Assembly: GCF_002878395.1 (NCBI RefSeq)
Contig: NC_061115.1
Span: 56,601,126-56,665,125 of the forward strand
Reading direction: 5' to 3'
Length of the DNA stretch: 64,000 nt
DNA from: Capsicum annuum
Taxonomy: Eukaryota; Streptophyta; Magnoliopsida; Solanales; Solanaceae
Part shown: one piece after another, positions 10,991-23,598 of the stretch
Layout: every line of letters begins with the position of its first letter
Numbering within the stretch: position 1 is the first letter of the stretch
The notes under the pieces: generated by a model
What the model was told of the DNA's origin: nothing
What the model saw: the letters and a program-made list of their open reading frames with translations, nothing else
Databases searched by the model: none
Made by a program: the position numbers and the translations under genes

Positions 10991-12711
10991 AAATTAGGGG
11001 CAAACTGGTCTTTTCACCCCATGTAACTTCCCCAATCTATTTTTAATTCCCAAAATCATCCTAAACTATTATAATTATTCTCAAATCCTTAATTTCTCTT
11101 CTCTCCCCAAAACCCCAAGCTCTCAATCTTAAAGTTTCAAGAAGGGTCAAAGATTATAGTTTCTTCTCAAAGTTTTCTCACAAAATTCATCATCAATGGT
11201 ATGGGAAATGAATCCAAGTCAAGTAATTCTTTATATAAATTTAAATCTAGGGTTCAAGCCCCAAGGTTAAGGATTCAAGCTTTCTCAAATTCTTTTTATA
11301 AAAAAGGCATGTTTAACACTTCCTACTTTACAACTATTGTAAAGTGTGAATTTAATTATTTTATATGTTGATGATTTGAAGTTAAGGTTGGATTTTGATT
11401 ATGAATGTTTAGTATAAATTTCTTTTTTTTATTTATGAATAATTTGTTATCTTTGTTTGGAGGTTTTGAGACTAAAATTGCTGTTTGAAAAGGATGAATC
11501 TTCATTTATCTATTCTAAATGTTAGATGTATAATTATTTAAGTCATGGTTATGAATTCTCTAGAAAGCTTTGAGTTGAACAAGAAATATAAATATTTTTC
11601 TCGTCTTTTGCATCATTGAATAAATGGTATCATGGGAATATTTTAAAAATTGTTATGGGAAATTCAACTATGATTATGTTATGATTTTGAAGATGGGATT
11701 AAGGAGTCAATAATATTTTATGATAATTATTATTCTGGAATAATATGAATGACTTGTAAGTCTTGGTATGATGGTACTGAATGTGAATGCCTTAATGAAA
11801 CACTCCACTAATAAAGTAAGAAAAAATATTTTATTTGGGCTCAAAGAAGACTGTGTAGTTGCACTGAGAAGGTTTGGTTCTTGTGACTAACACTTGAAAC
11901 TGCATTTATAGATGTGGGAGGTCTTGTCCTGAATGGAGGATAACTGTTCTATGTTTGGTTTGCACAATAGTATAGTTATGTTTACTAATGATGTTCAAAA
12001 ATATGACTACCTCAGTCCATGCAGCTAATATGGGTTAAAGCCCCGTCAATTGGATTGGGTAGTACCTAACCTATATAGCTCATAGATTAATTAATATCAG
12101 TGTAAACTACATAGTGTAGAAGTAATGTTTTCAAATGATTATGTTTCATTCACATTATTGGTCATTTACTACTTATATATTTGTTTTGAGCTTATGACAT
12201 GAATTTTATAAATTATTTATGAAACTATTTTAGTTCTGTCTTTCTTGGGCTACATGCCAGTACTCATCATACTGATCATCCCGAATGCTATATTTTTTTA
12301 TGATGCAGGTTCTGAATCTCACCCCTACAATCCAGCTAATCATTAGGATTTCACTGGAGATGACAACAAGCAAGTAGTGAGTCATCCATCTTTCAGAGGG
12401 ATATGTTTATTTCTTGTAGTTAGAGTTGGTTTATTTTATTTTGATGATATTTCTCAGGGGTATGTTTCGGCATAAGATTTTTATTCATACTGTTAGAGGC
12501 TTCGTAGACAGAGTTAAATAAATATGCTCACATCATATTTCGAGACTTGGATATTTTTTATTGTATATGTTGAACTGCATATCTCATGGGCCTACTTACA
12601 TAACTTTAATTATGACTAGGTTTATGATATAATGCTAAGGGGTCATCTCGGGCCTTCATTGGTTTGAAATGCCCGTCGCAGCCAAGGAAACGATTTAAGT
12701 CATGAAAAACT

Positions 12712-12723
12712 TGGTATCAGAGC
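12712..12723 (+). other. Primer-binding site, initiator Met tRNA type
   Basis: TGGTATCAGAGC is an exact copy of the usual plant initiator-Met primer-binding motif. It sits four bases inside the LTR end and would prime reverse transcription. Confidence 0.85.
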
Positions 12724-15700
12724 ATGGTTCAGGGTCCCAGGTTATTTATGAAGTCATGTCTAGTAGAGTTTTGCTTATGGGTGTGTTGTGCACCACACTT
12801 ATAAGAGGCTACAGAACATTTAGAAAATATTTCTCATTCTTTCGTACTCTAGATAGTAAAATAGTGTTATCCATAAGAAAGTTATCCAACTTTCTTCCTT
12901 ACTCTAATTTTGTTGGCTATGTCTCATTATTGGGGAGATACAAGTGCAAAAACTTAGATTTCTAATGATGTGGTCCTTTTCGATAGAGTTATCAAAAAGT
13001 TATGAAATAGCACAAAGACTTGAAAGGAGTCTGTTAGTGCACCAAAGTATATCGATTTAAGTGTATACCTCTATCTTCATAAATCATACATTTCAACCAG
13101 AGGTAAGATGTATATTTAGCCCTTTCAAAAGCTTTGTTGCAGATATCACTCTTCAGTAAAAAGATAGGTATAAGAATGCTGGAATAGTATTTTTACCCAA
13201 AATATTGTATAAAAATTAGTGTATTATGACCTATGAGTAGTAAGATGATAAAAAAGTTAGTGATATGAAGTCAATAAGTTTAGAAGTCAGAGCGAGGGTA
13301 ACTTTTTACTGAAAAAGATAGTTATATTTGTGTAAATTTTAAGTGAGTGGATGGGTGGTATGCTCTTATGGTGATTGGTTATAGTTGTAGAAAGATTTGT
13401 AGATTTTATGTTAGTTAGTAGTGAAAGTGATTAGTTATGATGATTTAGAATTTATTTGAAATAGCTAAGGAGCTCGTGGTGGATAGTTATTGTAGTAGTA
13501 AAATTAGTTATAGGTTGTGAATGAAAGGATATATTGAATAATAATTTATAAATTTATTTGGAAAATCTTAGAAAGGGGGAACTCAATGGTGTTTATAGAA
13601 TTTAAAGGTAGTTTAAAGGTATGCATGGATAGGTAGATGTGATGTGAGGAAGGAGAATATGCTAATAGACCGTAATGGGCTATATTGTAAGATTAAGATA
13701 GGCTATCACTATTATGTGGCTTTACCCATTGATTTTTTTCTAGTATATGTAAACTAGCATAGTATGTTAGAAGACATGTAATGAATATTAAGGAGTAGCA
13801 GTAAAGTTGTGAAGAAGAATGTGTTTGTCGGCCATAGTTATGTGAAATAATGAATTTCAATTGATTTCTCTATTTGATAGGATAGTATATTATGTGGGAT
13901 ATTTATCTATAGTACATGATTGATTCTAGAAACTAAGTTTGAACTTTAGATGTTGATTATGGTGATAAGAATGTTAGCTCAAGGATATTGATGCGAAATT
14001 TGTGGGAGTAAATTAGTAGTCTTGATTTGATGTGTGAAAGAGCTTAGGTTGATAAATTATGAAAAAAATTGAGTGGATAATTATGATATATACACGTGAA
14101 CTAATATTGAAAGAAATGATTAGTGGCTAATCCATTAAGTGGATAAGTGTTAAGTTCATAAGAATAAGATTAAACTCAAGTGGTATGTTGTTAGATAAGG
14201 TTTTAAGTTGATAAGTTATGTGTCTCTAGTAGGTTTTCTTGAGTTATTTCATATGAAAAAGGTTAGGTAAAGATAGTATGGTGTTCTTTAGAGATGAATT
14301 GAGGGAAATATAGATAGACGAGATGAGAACTTGGTATAGTTTTAAAAATTTCATAAAATTATGAGGCTATGTGATTAAAAGTTTAATGCTAGTATACTAA
14401 GGTGGGGATAATGGATGGTTATGGGTTAGAGAAAGTAGATGTGTATGCCTATAAGAGTGTGATTATAGGATGATATCTGTAGAACCTAGCAAAAGTTAAG
14501 ATTAGTATCCCAGAAGGGAAACCTAGAAAGAATTTGGTGTCCTCATATTATAGTTATCATAAGGAGTTTAGAGTTCATGTGTATAGTAATTTCCCCATTG
14601 TGCTGAGTGTTGTGATTATAGATTTAATAAGGATATGTCAACAAGTCTAAAATGGTGATCTATGAGCTAAGGGGGATATAATTAACTAAGGAAGGTCTTG
14701 AATTCTCTCATGGTGTTGAGTTACAGGAAAGAGTCATGATATCTACTATTATTCTAGAAAATTCCTCCTACTTCAATTATAAAGTACATCCGGACAAAGT
14801 CTTATGTATACAAATTATGCCTATGCCTAAGGTCTGAGTTCTCTATGCAACTTATGTCCATGCTCCAACCACTGAACTAGAAGCAATAATGTCTCTCAAA
14901 AATCCAAGCGTTCAAGTATTAAAGCTCCATGTTACGATGCTCAAGATCCATAAACACATGTATCACATCATGATTAATTCTAAGAAACAATACTTTCTAT
15001 ATGTTATCGATATATTTTATGTCATTCCTAGCCCAAAGCAATACTAGCTACGGAAGCTCATCAAAGTTCTCAGTTCTTAGAATGAGAAGTAATAGCCTTA
15101 AGTAACAATTCTTATCTTATTCCTTGAATTTATGAATCCCAGCTTTATGCTATATAACTTAGGATATTTTCTCTTAAGTTTATCGATGTGCCCAGTCCTA
15201 TGAACTCATGCTATGTTATGTCTATTCGTGAATTACCCTCTATTAATGGTCTAGGAATTTGAGATATGAAGCACTTCATGCCTATTGTATCTATCTTACA
15301 TTGCAGTCCTCACCATGATTAGTGCAATAAATGTAAGTTATAATTGAATAGTGTCATTTCCATTCGTGAAGCTTGTACTCTAGTCCCTCAATGACTTTCC
15401 TTATGTGAGGAAGAAAAAGGTTATGGCATTATAGTTATGTTTTAGATAAGAGAGTAGATGTCCTTTATTATGAAAATTTGGTGTGACTACTCGAGATAAG
15501 GTTATAGATGAAGAGGGAAGAGATAGATGAAATTTCATTATGTGAAATAGTTAGGAAGGGCATATGTGGTGAAAATCTTTGTGAAAGTGATCATGGTTTT
15601 TGGTGAGGAGATCCATAAAATAGGTGTAGTAAACATATGCTTCAATGTTGTAAATGATAAATACATAATAAAATTAATTTATGTGTCTAGTACTCCTTGA

Positions 15701-15740
15701 TTAAGACCTAATGTTAATTTTATAGTGATAGGATAGAGTA
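12712..15740 (+). mobile_element. Interior of a gypsy-type element, apparently non-coding
   Basis: After the primer-binding site the leader (about 12740-12840) matches the leader of the gypsy copy at 18.2-18.3 kb: both have 'atgtc(t/g)agtagag', then 'gggtgtg', a '(t/c)acac(t/c)t' box and 'ataagaggct'. Beyond about 13000 no gag or pol motif can be read on either strand, although such motifs are easy to see in the neighbouring copies despite decay. The strand is strongly G- and T-rich between 13.0 and 14.7 kb. It could be a non-autonomous derivative or a very old copy. No long open reading frame exists. Confidence 0.5.
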
Positions 15741-15744
15741 GTTA

Positions 15745-18181
15745 TAATGACCCTCCAGGTTATTTCCTCAATTTGCATGCATTTTTGGTATTTTGAGCAT
15801 TTCCACATTGGATACAGGTCATTTATGACCTGTTAGAAATGTTGGTTCGATTATCGGACAGTTTATTTGAATTTTAGGCTCATTTTTCTATTTCAGAGCT
15901 TTCATTGTTTAGAATTTGCTCTCGTGATAAAACTCCTAGTAGATGACCTCAGATGAGAATTCCAACGGAGCAATCAGCTCCACAACATTGATTTTAGGTT
16001 AGGGGACCCTTGGTTCAGGTCCAGAGACTTTGAAACATCCTGGGTTTTAACCCTTAAAAAACTTCCTAGAATATTCGTTCTCCTGATCCAATATGACTCA
16101 TGGGTATGATTCGTATATTGGGGCACGAATGGTATGGTCTTGGCGTATGCTGACCAGTGTTAGTTGGTGGGATGGTTTTGGTCACTGGAATGGGTACAAC
16201 TTATGGGTATGAGTCATATATTTGGTATGAGTCGTACCACAGGCTCAAATGGTGGGTAGTGTTTGATCTTTCTGATATTTTATTCAGCCAGGGATACGAG
16301 TTATGGATATGGATCATATGTAGTGGTTACGACTTGGTTGGATGATTCGTATACTACATAATGTTTGATCCAATTGTTGAGGCTTGGATACGAGTGGTGG
16401 GTACCGATTGTATTAGGCGGGTACGACTCGTATGGGTCAGTTGTATCCCTGTGATAAATTTTGTGCAACTTAAGTGGGGGTATTCTAGACATTTTTCTAC
16501 TTACCCTAATTAGGACCCATGACTTCTAATACACTTAGGATATTATTTACCCCATTATTCTATTCATTAACACTTAGAAACTATTCCAAAATACTCTATA
16601 ATTCTCTCAAGAGATTTTGGGGCAAGAAGGCTAGGATTTTATCTTGAGGATTGCTTTGGGGATGTCTTGGTGATTTCTTTCCATCGATTCTTATGTATAA
16701 GGCATGCTTCTCTTCCCTTATTGTAAATTCAACTAAGGGCACAGTTTATATGATTAATTTCATGGTTTTGCTATTTCATGATTTGGTTTTAACTATTATT
16801 TGAGGGTTTTGATATTAAATGTTTAGTTATGGTTTCTTATAGTTTTAATTATGCTTTTATATGCATTAATGGTGGATTTGGACAATTGGATTGTATGGTA
16901 ATGGTTTAATGGTCTTTGGAAATAGTTTTGGTTATATTATGCCCCCAATGTGTTTGATAAAATGCTTATAAAGATATGTTATTACATTAACTTCTTTTAA
17001 TGGAACTATTGCATGGTCTAAATGGGTTGAAAAGGCTAAAGGTTAAATGGTTATGCTTGTGGGGAACATGGAACTCTCCTAAGTGGTTTAATATTGTATA
17101 TGGAAGGGCACTTAAAAGTTCCCTTAACCTAAATAATTTGTCTATAGATATTACTTGTAAGTAAGGGATAGTATGACGATACCACTAATATTGAACTTAG
17201 TTAATAAAAAGGTAAATAGATTGATTAGTTATTTGGAAACGGTTTTAGTTGGGCATTACTAGCGGGATGTGTAGAAAAGTAGTAGAAGATGGCGGTCCCG
17301 GGAAGACCAAAACTGGAAACTCGTATTTGCCGATATAAGGATTGATCTTAGTAGACCGTGTGCATGATATCACACTATTGGGGGATAAACTAGTCATCCC
17401 ATGGAATACTTACCTAGTCGTGCATCACTGGGGCCCTTTCAGCAAGGAAGATGAACCCATATAGCTCGTGGGTGGTTTAGGACGGCCAAGATACATAACC
17501 CAGATAAAATTTTTAAATGCATGCTAAACTTGGATCCCTTTTCCCTACACTTATATATATGTATGGTTGTGTACATTGGATGGTTTTACTTAGTTTTATA
17601 ACTGGCATTATTTTATCCTTATACTATGATTCATGCTAGCAGTCACTTGCTAACCTATCTACTGGCGGCTATATACCCACTTTATACAGGAATCGGCCGT
17701 TCGACTCCTTATACATAGTGATTGACTTAGGGATAGCATTTGGACGAAAGTGGTGAGCTTTCATCTTTTTGGAAGGTACCATTTCATGTTATGGATATTG
17801 TTAGATGTTTTGACTTTATTTTGGATATCAATTTTGGCCATGGTTGGGGGCATGTCCTAACTGGATTTATTTACTCTTTTGGACAGAGGCTTTGTGGTAG
17901 TTTTGGGGGTTGGAATGGGAGAGATAGGTATTAGTGTTGGCCTTGGCATTGGAATATGTTGGACGGTTGATTTGGTATGGGTGGACTAGGTTGGGTTGTT
18001 CATGTTTGTAACCCTATCCCAGAGTCTTCTGAGAGAATTTACGATATCTTGTTATATACTCAAAATTTAGCCTATCTAAGGATGGATATAGGTGGTTGGG
18101 TTGGGTAATAGGGGGTGGTTCCTAGTCCTGGTTGGACTTAGGATGCCCATCATGACAAGGCCCAGGGGTCGGGTTATGTCA
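15745..18181 (+). repeat. gypsy 5' LTR
   Basis: It starts near 15745 with 'ataatgaccctcc' and ends 'gggtcgggttatgtca' at 18181, just before the primer-binding site. Its end matches the LTR at 1312 in reverse complement. Between 16.1 and 16.45 kb it carries repeated, partly palindromic 'tacgactcgta'-like motifs. No matching 3' LTR is found downstream, because the element is cut at about 21349. Confidence 0.75.
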
Positions 18182-18184
18182 ATT

Positions 18185-18197
18185 TGGTATCAGAGCC
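18185..18197 (+). other. Primer-binding site, initiator Met tRNA type
   Basis: TGGTATCAGAGCC lies three bases after the LTR end and is an exact match to the plant initiator-Met tRNA 3' end complement. It fixes both the LTR boundary and the element's strand. Confidence 0.9.
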
Positions 18198-18393
18198 TAG
18201 GTTTATGGTCAACTAAGAAGTTCATAAAATCATGTCGAGTAGAGTCTCTTTTAGGGGTGTGAAGCACGCCACATTCATAAATAAGAGGCTGCAAGATATT
18301 TAGGAATGTTTCACTTTCTTGGTATTCTATCTTCAAGCTTGAGTTCTCAATCTTGAAATCTTCTCTAGTCCTTGTTTTCTCATCTTTCAGATC

Positions 18394-19252
18394 ATGCCTC
18401 CTAGATCTGGAACACAAGAAAATTGTTCCATCCCATTCATGGATAATGTTGAAGGGGCACGTCCTATGTCTAAAGTACATCTTTAATCTCATGGTCCTAT
18501 TCCTGATGGTGCTGGAGTTTCTCCTATTCTAGCTAGTTCTTCTCAGGTCCCTCAAGGAAATAGACGAATACAGAATTTCATTAGTCTATTCATGTTACTG
18601 ACCAACTGGTTACTGCTCAGGCTGAACGGGGTGTGGCTGGTGCTTTGTCTGCTGAGGCCATAAGGGTTGGTCAATTTATGAAGATGGGTCCTTCTATTTT
18701 TATTGGAGTGAAGGTGGAGGGGGATCTACAGGGCTTCTTGGATGAGATGGAAAAGATCTTTTGGGTGATGTAGGTAACTAATATAGAGGGGGTTAACCTT
18801 GTAGGTTATCATGTCAAGGATGTTTCTTATCAGTTGTATGAGAAGTGGAATAGGGATAGAGGTGATACGAAAGAGGAAGGGTTGTAGGATGCCTTTTATA
18901 ATGCCTTCTTAGATCGGCTCTTTCCTCAAGAGTTGATGGAAGATAAGATAGGGGAGTTTGTGAACCTTTGGCAGGGGAGGATGTCAGTAAAGGAATATGC
19001 TTTAAAGTTCCATAAGCTATCAAGGTATGCTCCTGACTTATTGGCTAATATGAGGTCGAGAATGAGGAAGTTCACTTTTGGGTTGAATAAAGATTTGATT
19101 CTGGAGAGCAAGACTGCCTTGTTGATTAAAGATATGTACATCTCGAGGTTGACTATTCATATGCAACAGGTTGAGGATAAAAATAGGAGGCAGGCGGAGT
19201 TTGGGGATAAGCAAGGAAAGAGGAGCAGGTTTTCTGATCAAGAAGGTGCTTA
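18394..19252 (+). pseudogene. gypsy gag, broken
   Basis: Begins MPPRSGTQ at 18394. The gag retrotransposon domain is readable from about 18680 (MKMGPSIFIGVKVEGDL) through LDRLFPQELMEDKIGEFVNL to ISRLTIHMQQVEDKNRRQ, ending at a stop at 19250-19252. Internal stops occur after SKVHL, at 18771-18773, and at 18885-18887, where the family has Trp. The protein would package the RNA in virus-like particles. A zinc-knuckle region follows in a shifted frame at about 19330-19520 and is badly worn. Confidence 0.8.
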
Positions 19253-19542
19253 GTCTCGGGATGGTAGAGATGGTTGCAAGTGGAAGAAAAATAAATGGGG
19301 GACTCCTGGCTCCTTTTCTGCTAGTGCTCCTTACCAGTCGGAAGACAGGTGTCATCAAGGTGGTGACAATTCTCGGGCACAGGTTGCCTAATCTCAGACG
19401 AGCAGAGGTCAGCCATTTTATTCATGTACTCCTCATCGATTTTGTGGTCATCTCCTTCGGGTTTATTGTGTAGAAGGAAGTGACAAATGCTTTAAGTGTG
19501 TCTAGGCACTCCATCGGCTAAGGGATTGTTCGGTTAATAAGG

Positions 19543-19925
19543 TTGCTACAGGGAAAAAAAATATTTGTGGCTTCATTTTCTGATCCTACATCTAGTAGTG
19601 TGGAATCTGCTTCTGTTACTACTCCTGGTTTAAGTGTTGATCGGAATAGGTTGTATTCATTGGCGTCCCAACATAAATTTGAGGCATCACCTGATGTTGT
19701 TACTAGTATGTTACAACTTTTCTCTCGTGACATATATTGTTTACTTGATTCGGGATCCACTCTTTCTTATGTGAATCCTTATATGGCTGTATCTTTTGGT
19801 TTTGATCTGAAAGTTATTTTGGATCCTTTTTATTTTTCTACCCCAGTAAGTGACTCGGTTATTGCTAAGAGAGTCTATAGGGGGTGGTACTGTTGGTGGC
19901 AAGTAGACCTTGGTAGATCTATTTG
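19543..19925 (+). pseudogene. gypsy retropepsin-type protease, broken
   Basis: One open stretch reads FEASPDVVTSMLQL, then YCLLDSGSTLSYVNPY, FGFDLKVILDPF and STPVSDSVIAKRVYRG. The DSGST is the catalytic Asp motif of retroviral-type aspartic proteases, with the usual following hydrophobic segment. The protease would cut the Gag-Pol polyprotein. A frame break after VYRGW separates it from the RT. Confidence 0.8.
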
Positions 19926-20189
19926 AGTAGGATATGGTAGATTTTGATGTCATTTTGGGTATGGACTAGTTACACTCTTGTTACACGTCCTTGGATTGTC
20001 GGACCCATAGGGTTATCTTTAGGTTTCCTGATGAACTGATTATAGAATGGGAGGGTGTTTCTTTAGCTCCTATCGGGAGGTTTATTTCTTATCTTAGAGC
20101 TAGGAGGTTAATCTCAAAAGGTTGTTTTTATCACTTGGTCTGGGTTTAAGATTCTAACTCGAAAGATCTTTCTTTGTCTTTGGTCCCTG

Positions 20190-20940
20190 TGGTTAATGAG
20201 TTTCCAAAGGTATTTTCGGGTGATCTTCCTGGTATTCCTCTGGATAGGGAAATAGAGTTTGCTATTGATTTTCTTCCAAACACTCGTTCAATTTCTATTC
20301 CTCCATATAGAATGGCTCCGGTTGAGTTGAGTGAACTCAAGGAGTAACTTAAGGATCTTCTGGATAAGGGGTTTATTCATCCTAATGTATCTCCTTAGGG
20401 TGCATCAGTGTTCTTTGTGCGCAGGAAGGATGGTTCCCTTCAGATGTGTATTGACTACAAGTAGTTGAATTAGTTAACGGTAAAGAAAAAGTATCCTCTT
20501 CCTTAGACAGACGACTTGTTTGACTAGTTGCAAGGTGCCAAGTTCTTCTCTAATATAAATCTTTGGTCTGGTACCGTCAGCTTAAGATTAGGGAGGTGGA
20601 TATCCCTAAGATGGATTTTTGTACTCGGTATGGGAATTTTGAGTTCTTGGTGATGTCATTTGGGTTAACCAATGCTCCGATAGAATTTATGGACTTGATG
20701 AACAGGGTGTTCAAGCAGTATTTGGATATCATCGTCATTGTCTTTATTGATGACATTCTAGTTTATTCAAAGTGCGAGGTGGATCATTCTAATCACCTCC
20801 ATATGGTTTTGCAGACCCTAAAGGACACCAGTTATATGCCAAGTTCTCTAAGTGTGAGTTTTGGTTGAACGTTGTGACTTTCTTGGGTCATATTATTTCT
20901 AGTGAAGGGCTAATAGTGGATCTGTAAAAGGTTGTTGTGG
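20190..20940 (+). pseudogene. gypsy reverse transcriptase, broken
   Basis: The translation shows NEFPKVFSGDLPGIP, then FLPNTRSISIPPYRMAP, LKDLLDKGFIHPNVSP, FFVRRKDGSLQMCIDY and [20 protein letters not shown]. The polymerase motif [11 protein letters not shown] at 20740-20770 is the gypsy form of the YxDD catalytic box. In-frame stops at 20345-20347, 20396-20398, 20462-20464 and 20471-20473 replace residues that are Gln, Trp, Gln and Lys in the family consensus as I know it. A frame break near 20565 precedes the [10 protein letters not shown] segment (DLRSGYHQLKIRE in the family). Confidence 0.85.
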
Positions 20941-20985
20941 TAAAGAGGTGGATTAGGCCCACGACCATTCGATATCCGGAGCTTC

Positions 20986-21348
20986 TTGGATTTAGTTGAG
21001 TATTATAGGCGGTTTGTAGAAAGCTTTTCTTCTATAGCTGCTCCTTTGACTAAGTTGACTCAGAAGAAGGTTAAGTTTTCTTGGTCGAATGCTTGTGAAG
21101 GGAGTTTTGAGATATTGAAGGATAAGTTGACTTTGGCACCAATTCTGACTTTGCCTGAGGGAAATGATAGGTTCGTGGTTTATTATGATACATCTCGGGT
21201 AGGTCTTGGTAGTATGTTGATGCACATGGAAAGTTAATTGCCTATGCTTCCAGGCAGTTGAAGGTACATGGGAGGAATTATCCTACTTATATTGGAGATT
21301 GTGTTTTCTATGAAAATATGGCAGCATTATTTGTATGGTGTTCACGTG
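20986..21348 (+). pseudogene. gypsy connection/RNase H, truncated
   Basis: Reads YYRRFVESFSSIAAPLTKLT, KKVKFSWSNACEGSFEILK, ILTLPEGNDRFVVYYDTSRV and then, after a frame shift, IWQHYLYGVHV. This is the connection region and start of RNase H, which would remove the RNA template. The first catalytic Asp is present in the YYDTS motif. It ends where the copia remnant begins. Confidence 0.8.
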
Positions 21349-21883
21349 GCTATCTTATTAAAAAATTACGGACAAGTATGTGATCAACAAGCAAAGACTG
21401 ATTGCATATTGATAAATGGGTTTTCCTTTGAAAGTTCCGTAGTGAAAATGTATCGAACACACTCGGTCAACCGGTAGATTTGATATCTTTGAACCTTCGA
21501 ACTTTGATGTACACCTAGACTGCACATTACACAACCAACCTTTTATCGTTTATAGTTCGTACAGTTTTGTTCGTTTCAGCTATGAACATGTCCTAGTTTT
21601 ATGAGAGCGTAGAGAATAGGACTTTACTAACATTCTCCTTGAAGCAGATTCCACTTTACCCTCACATAGGTGATTTTTAAATGTTCAATCCTATAGATTA
21701 AACTATTTGGTCAAATCTGCCAAATTTAAATAACCATTAAAAAACTTCACACCATAAGCCTTATCCTTGTTTTCTAAACATTGTCTACATCATGATAATG
21801 GGTTGAGTGTATTGACAATATTGAATTGTCAGTCACAACTTTGTTTGATATCCTTGAACCTAGCTTTTGGGATCTCCAATCTG

Positions 21884-22582
21884 CTAGATAGAGTTACCGC
21901 CATGTTGACTTGTCCTAGGCTGTAAACCCATTTTCTTTGATATTCTCTCAACTTCCTCTCTAGATAGGACTTTTGTAAGTGGATCTGACATATTATCTTT
22001 TGACTTCACATAGTCAATAGTGATAATTCCACTAGAGAGTAGTTTTCTAATGGTAATATGTCTCCGCCTTATATGACGAGATTTACCATTATACATCATG
22101 CTCCCTGCCCTACCTATCACCACTTGGCTATCACAATGTATACATACTGGTGCTAATAGTTTGGGCTAATAACGAATATCTTTCAAGAAATTTTAGAGTC
22201 ATTAAGATTCTTCACAGACTTTATCTAATGTGATAAATTCAGATTCCTTTATAGAGCAGGCAATACATTTCTGTTTGGATGATTTCTAAGAGACTGCTTC
22301 TCCACCTAAAGTAAACAAATATCCATTAGTGAATTTTACTTCATTTGATTCGATAATCCAATTTGCATCACTATATCCTTCAATTACTGTTGGATATTTA
22401 TTATAATGCAAAGCATAGTCTTGTGTGTATTTAAGATACTCCAAAATTCTTTTCATTGTCGTCCAATGAGTTTTATTGAGATTACTCGTGTACCGACTCA
22501 GTTTACTAATAGCACATGTTATGTATAGTCTTGTACAGTTCATGATATACATTAAACACCCTAACACTCTTGCGTAGTCCAA
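21884..22582 (-). pseudogene. copia RNase H, broken
   Basis: Two frames carry it. The first (22582-22286) reads YARVLGCLMYIMNCTR, ISKLSRYTSNLNKTHW, RILEYLKYTQDYALHY and IEGYSDANWI, with the conserved SDANW. The second (22123-21884) reads GKSRHIRRRHITIRKLLSSG, IDYVKSKDNMSDPLTK and ends RTSQHGGNSI. The latter is the usual C-terminus of this copia group. A frame break near 22150-22290 separates the halves. Confidence 0.85.
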
Positions 22583-23400
22583 TTGTTAGTCACTTTCACC
22601 TTCCTTATTTTGAAGTGCAAAGCTCACATCTAATAGAGTTTTGACAATACCAAAATCCAAGTACTTGAACTTGTCAAGTACTTTTTCAATGTAATGAGAC
22701 TGTAAAAACTCCAATCCCTGTAGTGTTTAATGGATTCTTATTCCTAAAATCACATCCGCAACTCCAAGGTCTTTCATATAAACTTTCTCTCAAACATTTG
22801 TTTCGTATCATTTATGTTAGAAATATCTTTACTGATGGTCAACATATCATCCACATACAAACAAACAATGACCTTGTGATTTAGAGTGTCTTTAATGTAA
22901 ACACATTTATCATATTCGTTTAACTGAAACACATTTGCCAACATGATTTGGTCAAAATTTACATACCACTGTTTGGGTGCTTGTTTTAGTTTATAAAGTG
23001 ACTTAACAAGTTTTCACACCTTTTTTTCTTTATCAAGAACCACAAAACCCTGAAATTGTTCTGTGTAAATTTCTTTCTCCAATTCTCTATTTAGGCATGT
23101 TGATTTCATATAAATTTGATGAATTTTAAGATCATATACCGCCGTCAAGGTAACTAACATCTGAATTGACATTATCCTTGTTTTAGATGAGTATGTATCA
23201 AAATAATCAAGGTTTTCCTTCTGTTTGAAGCCTTTTACTGAAAGTCTTGCCTGGTATTTGTCAATAGTGTCATCCGTTTTCATTTTTCTTTTAAATATCC
23301 ATTTAGAACCTAAAGGTTTATTTCCTGGAAAAAGATTAACTAACTCCCAAGTATGATTGTTCAAGATTGAATCAATCTCGCTATTGACTGCCTCTTTCAA
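22580..23400 (-). pseudogene. copia reverse transcriptase, broken
   Basis: Starts KEAVNSEIDSILNNHTWELV at 23400, then GSKWIFKRKMKTDDTIDKYQ and ARLSVKGFKQKENLDYFDTY, and proceeds to EIYTEQFQGFVV. After a frame break the catalytic YVDDM motif is read at about 22857-22842 (VIVCLYVDDMLTI). It would make cDNA from the element's RNA. At least one frameshift lies at about 23014, just after DKEKKV. Confidence 0.85.
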
Positions 23401-23598
23401 AAAGGATGGGTCTGGAGATAACCTTCCTTCTTTAAATATGTAAGGCCCATTTTCTAGGATAAATGTTACAAAATCCGATCCAAAAAAATTTGACTTTCTT
23501 TGACGTGTACTACATCTTAGATTCTTATCATTATGTACGTTCTCACTTAGTTCATCTCGAGGTCTTTTAGACTCTCCACTAGACTATACATGTCTAGT

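Larger units (their letters stand above)
10300..12707 (+). repeat. gypsy 5' LTR of an element with non-coding interior
   Basis: The right end is fixed by a primer-binding site at 12712. The LTR's last bases ('gtcatgaaa') are a worn GTCATGACA. Inside are the boxes 'gagatgctgtccaaggtgtg' (about 10640) and 'agaggcttcgtagacagag' (about 12495), recurrent in gypsy LTRs of this type. The left end near 10300 is estimated. A probable MITE remnant interrupts it at about 10725-10990. The 'tttctataaataga' motif at 10680-10693 is a plausible TATA box of the LTR promoter. Confidence 0.55.
18185..21348 (+). mobile_element. Ty3-gypsy internal region, truncated in RNase H
   Basis: Leader, gag, protease, reverse transcriptase and RNase H follow in the order expected of a gypsy element on the plus strand. 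The block stops at about 21348 inside RNase H, after the motif IWQHYLYGVHV, and is joined directly to a minus-strand copia remnant. Integrase and the 3' LTR are absent. The family is the same as the gag/LTR piece at 1-2766. Confidence 0.85.

Noticed and set aside
12702..12965. An 87-codon frame beginning at the primer-binding site
   Set aside because: It lies in the gypsy leader, which is non-coding in relatives, and has no known domain.
17740..17934. A 64-codon frame inside the LTR at 15.7-18.2 kb
   Set aside because: LTR interiors of this family are non-coding, and the composition is not protein-like.
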